Below are positions 17,750-27,300 of a stretch of DNA of 64,000 nt, one piece after another; the first letter of the stretch is position 1, and every line of letters begins with the position of its first letter. A program made the position numbers and the translations under genes. The stretch spans positions 2,232,001 through 2,296,000 of the forward strand of contig NZ_JACCCU010000001.1 in NCBI RefSeq assembly GCF_013410875.1, read 5' to 3'. The notes under the pieces were generated by a model. It saw only the letters and a program-made list of their open reading frames with translations, ran no database searches and had not been told where the DNA came from. The DNA comes from Tunturiibacter empetritectus. Lineage in GTDB: Bacteria; Acidobacteriota; Terriglobia; Terriglobales; Acidobacteriaceae.

Positions 17750-19260
17750 TTCCGGCCATCCGTTTGACAACGCTGCGAACACGGGTCACGACCTGGTACG
17801 TAGGCCTGATGGCAGCCGCATTGCTTGTCTTCGGCGCAACTCTTTACTTTGGTGTGCAGAGCTATCTACGAAGTTCGTTAGAGAACTCGCTGATTGGCGA
17901 AGCGAAAGGGATCGTCCTCACTTTTCTCTCTCAGGAGGAGATCAAGGGACAGTCCTGGATGCAGGGTGAAATCGCTGAGGCATATGCCCCGGAGAACAGC
18001 GGAAGGTTTATTCGCGTTAGCAGGCAGGACGGTACCGTGCTGTACCAGGGCGGCGACACACGAGAACCTCATATCGATTCCTCGATTGTTCCGCAGCCTC
18101 AATTGAGTGAGTCGACGGATTTTTTTCGACAGGAAAGTGCCGGCGGAACCCACAATCTGCTGATCTACACACAACCATACGTGTCGCCCTCGGGAACGAG
18201 ATATGTCGTTGAAATGGGCGCTTCCCTGGCCCCGATCTCTCGCGTACTGGCAAGCCTGTTGAAGATTCTGTTCCTGATAACGCCGTGCATTCTTTTTGCA
18301 GCCGCACTCGGTGGACACTTCTTGATGAAATTACCGCTGCGGCCCTTGGAGATCCTGAGCGAACAAGCAGAGCGGATCGGTACTCATCAGTTTGGCGAGC
18401 GCTTGCCCGTCATAGCGACCGGCGACGAGATGGAGAGGCTGTCGCTCTCGCTGAATCGTATGATCAGCCGCCTTGAAGACGCGCTTGCCTACAATCGGCG
18501 CTTCTCTGCAGATGTGTCCCATGAGCTGCGTACGCCGCTCACGATACTCCGCGGCGAGTTAGAGCAATTGCTCCACACCTCCAGAATGCCGATGATGCAG
18601 CGCGATTCCCTGGGCAGCGCACTCGAAGAGATCGACCGCATGGCACAGATCGTGGAGAGCCTGCTGACCATCTCTCGACTGGATTCCGGCACTGACGGTA
18701 TGGACCTGAAGCCAGTGGACCTCAACTGCCTCGCACAGTGGACCGTTGACCAGATGCATCTGATGGCGGAGGAAAAGAATCTCACGCTGCGATGCTCTCG
18801 GGCTGAGCCGGTGGCAATTCTGGCTGACGCCGGCAGAATCAAGCAGGTGCTGGTAAACCTGTTGGACAACGCTATCAAGTACACACCAAATGGAGGCGAG
18901 GTGACCGTCTCTATATCAGCAATCGGCGCAACCCAGCTTGCGATTCTGGAGGTCAGTGATACCGGCATAGGTATTCCGGCTGGGTCGCTGCCGCATGTCT
19001 TCGAACGCTTTTACCGTTCAGACAAGGCACGGACTAGAGAGTCGGGCGGTACTGGTCTGGGACTATCGATCGCGAAAGCTATCTCAAAGGCCCACGGCGG
19101 AACCATGTCGATAGAAAGTGTGGAAGGCAGAGGTACGCGAGTGAGGCTTGAACTACCTCTATCTCCTTTGCCCGTTTCGGCTGTCCCAGGACTAAAGCTC
19201 CAAACTACGCCAGAAGGACGGTCCGGCGTCTCTGTCGAACGTAGTCACGCATCTCGGTAG
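17746..19260 (+). CDS. sensor histidine kinase (heavy-metal sensor type)
   Basis: 504 residues. The start is TTG at 17746, overlapping the regulator stop as TTGA, with GGTGAGG just upstream. Order: short cytoplasmic tail, membrane helix (residues about 16-40), a periplasmic domain of roughly 130 residues, second membrane helix (about 172-195), HAMP linker (LPLRPLEILSEQAERI), dimerisation domain with phospho-acceptor His259 in SADVSHELRTPL, and a HATPase domain with N-box (VLVNLLDNAIKYTP), G1 (VSDTGIGIP) and G2 (GGTGLGLSIAKAI). It would autophosphorylate and pass the phosphate to D51 of the partner. Layout and length match CusS/heavy-metal kinases; the ligand is not readable. Confidence 0.93.
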   Translation: MIPAIRLTTLRTRVTTWYVGLMAAALLVFGATLYFGVQSYLRSSLENSLIGEAKGIVLTFLSQEEIKGQSWMQGEIAEAYAPENSGRFIRVSRQDGTVLYQGGDTREPHIDSSIVPQPQLSESTDFFRQESAGGTHNLLIYTQPYVSPSGTRYVVEMGASLAPISRVLASLLKILFLITPCILFAAALGGHFLMKLPLRPLEILSEQAERIGTHQFGERLPVIATGDEMERLSLSLNRMISRLEDALAYNRRFSADVSHELRTPLTILRGELEQLLHTSRMPMMQRDSLGSALEEIDRMAQIVESLLTISRLDSGTDGMDLKPVDLNCLAQWTVDQMHLMAEEKNLTLRCSRAEPVAILADAGRIKQVLVNLLDNAIKYTPNGGEVTVSISAIGATQLAILEVSDTGIGIPAGSLPHVFERFYRSDKARTRESGGTGLGLSIAKAISKAHGGTMSIESVEGRGTRVRLELPLSPLPVSAVPGLKLQTTPEGRSGVSVERSHASR

Positions 19261-19488
19261 TGGTCGGATCAACACAATCTGAATCCCGATACTCATCTCA
19301 TGAGTGACTCAGTGACTATGCGTAGGTGAGTGTGGCAGCAACCGTAGTGAAGCCTCCGCCGGCCACTGCGGCTGCGTTTTTTGGACTTGAGCATGAGGAC
19401 GATAACTTCTGTCCGAAGGAGAGATGCGTGTGGCACCCTGGGCGATAAAAGCGCGGAGATGGTTAGATAGATCGAGATTTCGTCCACT

Positions 19489-21171
19489 CTACTCCCGAAA
19501 CAAATGATTCAGAATCGCATTCATCAGCGGTTCGATCACCACCACGTCCGCCGGATAAGACCAGAACCCAATCAGATATCGCACCATCTCGCTCACGCGC
19601 TTCTTCACACCCTCGCGAAATTTCTTTTGATCCTCGATCGACAGTTGCGCCAGTTGCAGCCCGTTCAGGGTGCTGTCGATCGGGTTCGTATGCGTCGGCG
19701 TATACCGTATCGGCCCTAGCTCTCCCGCTTCACTCATCACGGGATCGGTCAACACCATTCTCGCCACCATCCGTCCCCGGTCATAGTCATGCACGCGATA
19801 CCGCTCATCGAAGAACCCCAGAAAGCCCGTTAGGTCCGCCCCCGCCAACAACTCCTCGGACACAGCGATTCCATAGATCCGCATATAGTCGCACTGTCCC
19901 AAATTCGCCGCTGTCTCAAACGCAAGCACAGTATCGCGAAATGCATCGGCGGCGTAGCTCCCTGCCCCCAGATGCACGATCTCCTCCTTATATTGGTGTT
20001 CAATCCGCCGCCTGGCATTAGCGAGGCTCTCTTTCCCGATCTTCGCAACCTGCCTAGTCCCCGTCCGCGTCGGCTGCGAAAACAACACCTTCAGCAGACC
20101 ATCCGCGGTCCTCTTCAGACTTCCGCTCTTGATTTCGCCTGAACGCAGCTTCTCTACCAGTTCGCTGGCCCGAGCGTCCATTAGAGCAATCTGCTCATTC
20201 ATCTCCACCGCTGTAATCCAGTCCTGAAACTCTGACTGCCCAAGCAGCACCTTGGCCCACCGCTTCATCATCTGGAAGTAGTCTGCATTCACCTCGCAAA
20301 AGCTCGAATCCGCGCTCGAAGTTCTCCCATGCGGCGACACAAACAAGTAGAACCGGCTGTCGTTGTACCAATGCTTGTCGATCTCATCCACCAGATTCTT
20401 CGCCATACCCAGCGGCTCATTCTGCAAGATTCCGCCATCGGTGTACGTGAACCTCGACGGATCATCCGTCCACGGCTCCAGACCGTTTTTTGCGTAATCC
20501 GCCCGCCAGCGGTCCACCTCCTTTGCACGAAATGCCAACGGATATGCCCCGCTTGCCACCGACGCGTCCGCTAGCTCACGCCACACCTCCGGCTTATCGC
20601 TCCCGTCCACACTCACAACTCGTGTTATCTGGTCTTCATGCCGCGTGTAGATAAACCTCCCGCAAGGCTGCATGTCATAGCCGTAGTCCACGCCGTTCAG
20701 GTTGGTCAGCGTCATTCCGATGGAGATCGACCGGGCAGCAGCCAGGTGCGTTATGGGAGCGGGCCACTCCTCCGATGCATATCGTCCCAGGAGCGTATCC
20801 TTTGCTATTCCTTCCACCACGTTCGACGAAAAGATCGAACGCAGCGGTGGCTCCACCTCGCCTGTCGCTTCGTCCACCGTCTTCAACAATCCATCGAGGT
20901 CGATCCGTTTTACCCACACGTTATACAGCGGGTTATCGTACGCGTCGCGAAACTCATCGGCAGAGTACAACATCTTATGCGCCACAATCGCCGCCGTCAT
21001 CGCACCGGCCGAGGCGCCCGTCATGACATCGATAAGAATCTTTTCGTCGTCTGTCACTCCCTCAGCGGAGTTATGCTGATGAATTGCATCCAGCACCTCA
21101 TACAGAACACCCGCCTCATAACTCCCCAACGACACCGCACCCGCAATCGTAATAGCCAGCCGCTTCGGCAT
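19489..21171 (-). CDS. patatin-like phospholipase/acyl hydrolase
   Basis: 560 residues from the ATG at 21171 (GCGAGGAGAG upstream); the open frame extends 16 codons further without support. Patatins are Ser-Asp acyl hydrolases acting on membrane lipids. The nucleophile elbow is MTGASAGAM with Ser54, and the catalytic Asp is in TDGGILQN (Asp245). The usual glycine-rich oxyanion loop G-G-G-x-R/K-G is here GAVSLGSYEAG, a variant seen in long bacterial patatin-like proteins. No signal peptide, so probably cytoplasmic or membrane-associated from inside. The C-terminal ~250 residues are mostly helical and not assigned. It stands alone on its strand; physiological lipid substrate unknown. Confidence 0.88.
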   Translation of the reverse strand: MPKRLAITIAGAVSLGSYEAGVLYEVLDAIHQHNSAEGVTDDEKILIDVMTGASAGAMTAAIVAHKMLYSADEFRDAYDNPLYNVWVKRIDLDGLLKTVDEATGEVEPPLRSIFSSNVVEGIAKDTLLGRYASEEWPAPITHLAAARSISIGMTLTNLNGVDYGYDMQPCGRFIYTRHEDQITRVVSVDGSDKPEVWRELADASVASGAYPLAFRAKEVDRWRADYAKNGLEPWTDDPSRFTYTDGGILQNEPLGMAKNLVDEIDKHWYNDSRFYLFVSPHGRTSSADSSFCEVNADYFQMMKRWAKVLLGQSEFQDWITAVEMNEQIALMDARASELVEKLRSGEIKSGSLKRTADGLLKVLFSQPTRTGTRQVAKIGKESLANARRRIEHQYKEEIVHLGAGSYAADAFRDTVLAFETAANLGQCDYMRIYGIAVSEELLAGADLTGFLGFFDERYRVHDYDRGRMVARMVLTDPVMSEAGELGPIRYTPTHTNPIDSTLNGLQLAQLSIEDQKKFREGVKKRVSEMVRYLIGFWSYPADVVVIEPLMNAILNHLFRE

Positions 21172-21437
21172 ATCTCTCCTCGCAGCAAAATTAGAGCACC
21201 CTTCCGAACCATGAACCATATACCTAATTGGTCATAGCCCGTTTGGTGGTACTCATACCATCAATTTATCGCCTCCGCTCCCGTCCCTGTCCGCAGTCAC
21301 GGACTCACCTCTCGTCGCCGACCTTGAACATGCAGGTTTCATGCCTCCGATTCTCAGCGTCGGAACAAACAGGGATGGTGGCCGTTCTCTGCGACAGGCT
21401 CCCCGGTCTCGGGTGGTTCGGCCTCTCCGCAATCCGT

Positions 21438-22889
21438 TCAATCGGAACCGGTGTCTTTTACAGTTCTTCGCGACGGCTTTCCAATAAAGACTGTATGAAT
21501 TGCCACCGCTAGTGCATCCATGCAGGATTGGTCGAGTGCTCGCGGCGAATCATTTTGCATCAGCTTGAGCACCTCCGCACATCTGAGCTTTTGTCGGTAG
21601 GGTCGGTAGGATGAAAGTGCATCATAAATATCCGCAACCGTTAATATCCGTGCAAGAAGTGAAAGCTCCGACCCATGAAGCCCTCGCGGATAACCAGATC
21701 CATCGAGCTTTTCATGATGCGCCGCAGCGACCTCCGCAATCTCTTCGAATCCTGGAATCTTATCGAGAATCTCTCTCGTGTATCGAGGATGTTTGTAGAT
21801 AGATTGCCACTCCCTAGAGGTGAGTTTACCCGGCTTCTCGAGTATTGTATTGGGTACTCCGAGCTTTCCAATGTCGTGAAGCAAGGCGGCGCGTTCCAAC
21901 AATTTGGCATCGTACTCTCCCACGCCCATCACCTTAGCGATAGCGCTCGCTGTCGTGGCGACACCGGTGGAGTGGGTGAACGTAAAAGGAGACTTGGCGT
22001 CTACAACCTCGGCGAACGCGAGGCAAATGTTGTCTACTAAAAATATATTTGGAGACTGTCTATTGCGTTCGGGAGCGAGTTCTATCACATGGGATAAAAT
22101 CTCTGGCGATTGCAGGTCCTTCCATAGTTCGCGCTGGTCGTGCAGCAGGTTAGAGGCCGCAACGAGGCTCGTATCAAACCCTCTGCTGTACCGTCTCGAT
22201 ACGAGATCAATAGCGGTTATGGGACCGTATCGCTCCACCGCAATATCCAGCGTCTGAGCAATTCTAATAATGCGAGCAAGCAAGGATATTTCTTCAGCCG
22301 GTATATCCTGAGGTGATTCCACTCTGTCCCAGCGCTCATCAGCTTGATAGATTGCTTGGCTAACTTCGAACGGCAGGCCAAGATCTCTTGCAATACGAGC
22401 GGCACGCTCACAAGGAAGATTGGCACTGGTCTCGAAAGAATTGAACTCACAGGAATCGGAAAAGCTAGTTGAGTCAGCGGGGAGCGGCTGGGCCCAACCC
22501 CAGGACAAACAGCCGGTATGCGCCTGCTTCCGGGCATCTCTATCTCCTGCACTCAGGCCAATGCCGGCCGGTGACGCTTCAGCGAGCGTGAACGGATACC
22601 GATTTAGAGCTAGCGTGTCCGGTGCCTGAGAAGAATTGCCTCTACACCCGACATCCTTAAGCAGGAGAGCGGAATAGAGATGAGAGAGCATCTCTTGAGA
22701 CAAGCGAGCCCGCGCTCCTATACGCATCCCGATGACGCATGAGCGAAGAACATGGCCCTTTGGACGGCCCTTTGTCAGATCGAGCGCGAATGAGAGTGCG
22801 GGGATCAGCGCTGAAAAAGGTAAGGAGTCCGGAATGTGCGGTCCAGACTCGGAAGAGGCAGTTTCAGCGTTCGAGAGTGAGCTTCTCAT
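21438..22889 (-). CDS. HD-GYP domain protein (probable c-di-GMP phosphodiesterase)
   Basis: 483 residues from the ATG at 22889 (TTGGAG at good spacing); an upstream in-frame ATG at 22973 lacks a ribosome site. The C-terminal half is an HD-GYP domain with LLHDIGKLG (His338/Asp339), HP in YKHPRYT, and the signature HHEKLDGSGYP at about 391-401, so metal ligands and the GYP triad are intact. HD-GYP enzymes degrade c-di-GMP. The N-terminal half (residues about 20-260) is a second, degenerate HD-like unit: SALLLKDVGCRGNSS stands where an active copy would have L-L-H-D. It may sense a ligand or hold the dimer. No receiver or PAS domain is present. Neighbours do not reveal the pathway it controls. 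Confidence 0.88.
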   Translation of the reverse strand: MRSSLSNAETASSESGPHIPDSLPFSALIPALSFALDLTKGRPKGHVLRSCVIGMRIGARARLSQEMLSHLYSALLLKDVGCRGNSSQAPDTLALNRYPFTLAEASPAGIGLSAGDRDARKQAHTGCLSWGWAQPLPADSTSFSDSCEFNSFETSANLPCERAARIARDLGLPFEVSQAIYQADERWDRVESPQDIPAEEISLLARIIRIAQTLDIAVERYGPITAIDLVSRRYSRGFDTSLVAASNLLHDQRELWKDLQSPEILSHVIELAPERNRQSPNIFLVDNICLAFAEVVDAKSPFTFTHSTGVATTASAIAKVMGVGEYDAKLLERAALLHDIGKLGVPNTILEKPGKLTSREWQSIYKHPRYTREILDKIPGFEEIAEVAAAHHEKLDGSGYPRGLHGSELSLLARILTVADIYDALSSYRPYRQKLRCAEVLKLMQNDSPRALDQSCMDALAVAIHTVFIGKPSRRTVKDTGSD

Positions 22890-23005
22890 AAGTGTCTCCA
22901 AAAAATCTGGATGCGACAAGATGGTTGCGAAGAAACCTGTACAAACGGGACGCCCCCTCTGAAATCCAGGCATCCCGTTGGGATCTCGAACGGCCGTGCT
23001 TGCCG

Positions 23006-24316
23006 TTAGGGATGCATTTGGAAAGCAGCCCGGCGATTTTGCTGCCAGCAGCTCTCCGTTTCAGCTGTGCACACTTGTGCCTCCTTTCCAAAGCTGATGA
23101 CCTGAATCCGGTCGGCATCAACGCCTGCTGCTATAAGCGCGTTGCGTGCGGCGTTCGCGCGTTCTTCCCCAAGTGCCAGGTTGTATTCGGCTGAGCCGCG
23201 CTCATCCGCGTAACCACCCACCAGAACACGAATCGATGGATTGTCTTGCAGATACTTCGCGGCATGTTCGATAGCAGTCTCTGCGTCGGCTCGGATGTCT
23301 GCGCTGTCGTAGTCGAAGAGAGCATCTTGAACATTTTCGTGGAAGACAGCCTCCCTCTTAGCTTGTGACGAAGAATTTCCATCATCAGAGTTATGAGCAG
23401 ATGCAATGCTGTGGGAGCGCACCCGGAATTCGGCATCACACTCAGCCGAAGTCGACGGACTTGTGGTGAGAGCAGCGTGACCGGTAACACGGTAGGTGCC
23501 GTCGGCGAGGCCTGCGGTATTGACGGTGATACGCCGTCCCGTACCTTCAATCCTGCCTCCGTTTGAGGCCCAGGAATACTTAACGTTGAGGCGATCTGGT
23601 TCGGTTAGGGTGTGACCGGTGATCTCCAACGGCTGTCCTTCGTCGACATTAGCGACGTCAGTGCCGCAGGTGAACAGGATCTCGCTCGGGCGTTCCACCG
23701 CCATCCGAACGGGCGTGGAGGGAGAGTCGCGCTCGCCAAACTTGATGACGATGCCGGCTCCGACCGTGAGGTGATTTTGAGAGTCACTGGTTCCGTTTGG
23801 CAGCGTTGTTCTCAAGTAGTCGACATCGACCGCGCGAATCGCAATGCGATGCGTGAGGTTTATATCGAGTCCACCGCCGGGAGAGAACGCAAAGCTCGAT
23901 GCGCTGGTGGTAAAGGAGTTTGCTGTCGGAAAGTAAGAGCCGCTCCCGTGAGCTCCTCCCAGGAGAACCTGGCCATAAGGCACAAAGCGATGTCCGGTCA
24001 GCGACACCTTTGGACCAGCTTGATAGGTTGTCAGGGTGAGGTCCTGTCCCAGCAGGCTGATGTCGTTAGCATGACCACCGGTAAACTCGCCGGTGATGCT
24101 AAGCCAGTGGGTAAAGTAGAAATCTGCGGAGACATAGCCTCCGTTCAGGCCGAAGTAATCGGTCTGTCCGGGAGGCGCATTCGCGTTCATGTGGTTGAAG
24201 CCAAGAGAGACAGAGAATTGCGGGACAAGGTATGCCGGATTGTCGGGTCTCTGCTGCGCAACCGCAGCAGAGACTCCAAGTGTTCCAAAGACCAAAGCTA
24301 GAGTGATTCGTCGCAT
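23006..24316 (-). CDS. OmpA-family outer-membrane protein
   Basis: 436 residues from the ATG at 24316 (AAGGAG upstream). Signal peptide (residues 1-21, cleaved after SAAVA). Residues about 30-215 form an OmpA-like eight-stranded barrel with alternating aromatic strands. A middle segment of about 90 residues (TCGTDVANVDEGQPLEITGH) looks like a single Ig/PKD-like module. The C-terminal ~105 residues are a Pal/OmpA peptidoglycan-binding domain: DYDSADIRADAE, VGGYADERGSAEYN and NRRAAFQM, with the conserved Asp and Arg for diaminopimelate. It tethers outer membrane to cell wall. It follows the Ig-repeat lipoprotein gene by only 49 bases, so the two may be co-transcribed and may work together at the surface. 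Confidence 0.9.
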   Translation of the reverse strand: MRRITLALVFGTLGVSAAVAQQRPDNPAYLVPQFSVSLGFNHMNANAPPGQTDYFGLNGGYVSADFYFTHWLSITGEFTGGHANDISLLGQDLTLTTYQAGPKVSLTGHRFVPYGQVLLGGAHGSGSYFPTANSFTTSASSFAFSPGGGLDINLTHRIAIRAVDVDYLRTTLPNGTSDSQNHLTVGAGIVIKFGERDSPSTPVRMAVERPSEILFTCGTDVANVDEGQPLEITGHTLTEPDRLNVKYSWASNGGRIEGTGRRITVNTAGLADGTYRVTGHAALTTSPSTSAECDAEFRVRSHSIASAHNSDDGNSSSQAKREAVFHENVQDALFDYDSADIRADAETAIEHAAKYLQDNPSIRVLVGGYADERGSAEYNLALGEERANAARNALIAAGVDADRIQVISFGKEAQVCTAETESCWQQNRRAAFQMHP

Positions 24317-24365
24317 AGTATTTCTCCTTCCGGGACTTAGTGCCCGGTGTTCGCGAAGCCGGAAC

Positions 24366-27300
24366 CTAGTACAGCAAAGCAACGGATGGCGAGGTCGACA
24401 AGATGCTCGTATCCAACAGGACAAATCTGCTGGGCGAGATCGCGTAGAGTACGGAGGTGCCGTAGGTGTAGCGGCCCGCCGTCGCATCCGTAAGGTTGTA
24501 GTTCATGGTGCTGGTGACGCCGAGCTGCAGCACATTGATCGTGCCGACACCCACATTCAAATCGAGCGTGGACGTCGCGCTTCCTGCGCCGTTTGCGGTG
24601 ATAGTGCCTGAGCCGTTGACCCCGGCCAGCGAGCTTGCTGGAGTTGTGCCATAGACGAAGGTTCCATCGAGCGTTGCATTGCTGAAGGGAGCTCCAGTCT
24701 GCGGCTCGAAGTTACCCAGCCCGGCATAACCCGTCTCCAGGAAGTAGGCGTTTTCAGGACTGATCAGGTAGAAGACCCTCGGGGCAGGCGGGTTGTCGAG
24801 TCCGAGAAGTCCGAGGAGCGTGGCAATCAGTCCAGTCGGAACCGGGTAATTGAGAACTCCGCGACCATCGCTGTTGGCAACCGGGCAAGCAGCGGTACCG
24901 GTTGATTGATAGGTGCCTAACAGATCCTGCACCACACTCGTGGGCAGAAGTCCGCCAAGCCCGGTGATCTGGTTGACCAGTGCTGTTGTGCCTGCGACGT
25001 CAACGTTCGTGATGTTGCAGCTTCCTCCGCTCGCGGTTCCGCGGAAAATCGTTGACGTCGACAAGTTAAGAACATTCTGCAGAGTCGAACCCAGCAGACC
25101 AGGATTCGACTGCGCATTCTCATAGCCGACGAACGGACCGGACATCGATGCGTTGGTGAAGGTCGCCTGAGTCTGCAGTTGAGCAGAACCGGCGAGCAGG
25201 ACATACGACGAGTGTTTGTCAGTAGAAAGAACAAACGCCTCATTCGCGCTGACGAGATAGACAGCATAGTCGGTCGGATAGATCCCGGCCGGCGTACCGG
25301 TCGTGCTCATCGCCAGCTGCACCCGCCCGTTTGCGTCCGCTGAACCATAGCTGCCGGACAACGTCTCGCTTGCATAGTTGGTCGTAGCGATATTGGCGTC
25401 GCTCGATCCGCTGCTGATAAGACCGGAACCGCTAGCCGTAAACTGACCGACAGAGGCGGCTGGACCGGCTACGATACCTAGCGTGCAGGCTGGCAGGCAA
25501 GGAGTATCTCCTGACAACCCGAAGGCATAGCTGCCATTCAATCCGGCAGCAAAGGCGGCCGTCTGTTGTGCGAGCAAAGTCCCCGAACCTCGAGTTCCCT
25601 GCAGCGAGTTATTGTCGAACTCGATCAAGTCTCCTCGAGTCGAAATAGTTGCTGGCGATACCGGAGCCTTCAACGCGATGGCGTAGGTTGAGGTGCCGGC
25701 AGTCGTTCCATCCTGGTTCAGAGTCGTGATCGTCAACGAGCCGCGGCTGTCGGTCCCAATCGTGTAGGTGCCGAGGAAGTCGTTACTGCTGACAGTCGTT
25801 CCCGTAGGAGCAGAGCTCTGGTGGTTTGCATCCAGCTCTCCGTTGCTGACAACTCCGGTGCCGTCAGCCGTAAAGCTTCCGACAGTCGCAGTCTGATAGG
25901 CGAGAACGCCGGCAAGCACATCGTCGTATCCCTGGAAGAGGTACGCGTATGGGCCGGTCAACTCGGCGTCATTCGGTGTAGTTGGATAGACCACAAGAAG
26001 AACCAGAGGCAGACTTGCGGTCTGTGGCGTCGTCTCCGTGTCTGTGACGGTCACGGTAAAGCTGCTTGCTCCGGGGGTGGTCGGCGTTCCGCTGATAACA
26101 CCCGAAGTTGATAGGCTGAGCCCCGCAGGCAGATTGCCGGCAGTTACCTGATACTTGTAGGGCTGCACGCCTCCCGTGGCGAGCAGGGTCTGCATATACG
26201 GCTGACCCAGAATCGCGTTCGGAAGCGAACCGGTTAAGCTCAGGGTTGGAATCGGCAAGACGGTCAAGGTGACCGGCCCGGTAGTGGTTGCGATAGGTGT
26301 GGCCGAGTCAGTCGCCTTGACGACCAGGTTGGCTGTTCCTGCGGTTGTTGGCGTACCGGTGATCACGCACCCAGCCGCTGTGAGTCCGGCGGGTAGCGTG
26401 CCACTCATGATCGTGCAGGAGTAAGGTGCTGTTCCTCCGCTGACGCCGATCGTGCCGCTATACACCGTTCCAACCGTGGCGTTTGGCGGAGAGGTGAGCG
26501 TTAGTGTTGCCGTTGCGGGGGACACAACCAGGGTCACAGGTCCAGTAGTGGTGGCAACAGGATTACTCGTATCAACTGCCTTCACTGTGAGGTTCGCAGT
26601 TCCAGCAACCGACGGTGTCCCGCTTACCACGCAGTTTGAAATCGACAAACCCGCGGGAAGCGTACCACTGGTGATAGTGCACGAGTATGGTGAGGTTCCT
26701 CCATTTACGCCGATCGTTCCGGTATACGGCGTTCCAACGGTTGCGTTCGGCGGAGAAGTGAGGGTTAGGGTTATCGTTGCAGGCAGAACCGTCAGACTCT
26801 CTGGTCCAGTAGTTGTTTCGACGGTTGGGCTTGAGTCGGTCGCCTTGACCGTAAGGTTCGCGGTTCCGGCAACCGTCGGCGTACCGCTAACTACGCAGCC
26901 CGATGCCGAAAGACCCGCAGGTAACGTTCCCCCCGTGATCGCGCAGGAGTAAGGAGACGTACCGCCTGCTACTCCAATCGTCGCAGTGTAAGGAACACCG
27001 ACCGTCGCATTCGGCAGCGACGACAGTGTCAACGAAAGGCCAGCAGGTAGAACCGTAAGACTCTCTGGTCCAGTAGTTGTCTCGACCGGACTGCTTGAGT
27101 CGGTCGCCTTGACCATGAGGTTCGCGGTACCGGCAACCGTCGGCGTGCCGCTAACCACGCAGCCCGAGACCGAAAGACCCGCAGGCAGTATTCCCGCCGT
27201 GATGGCGCAGAAGTAGGGAGACGTACCGCCCGCTACTCCAATCGTCGCAGTGTAAGGAACACCGACCGTGGCATTTGGCAGCGACGACAGTGTCAACGAA

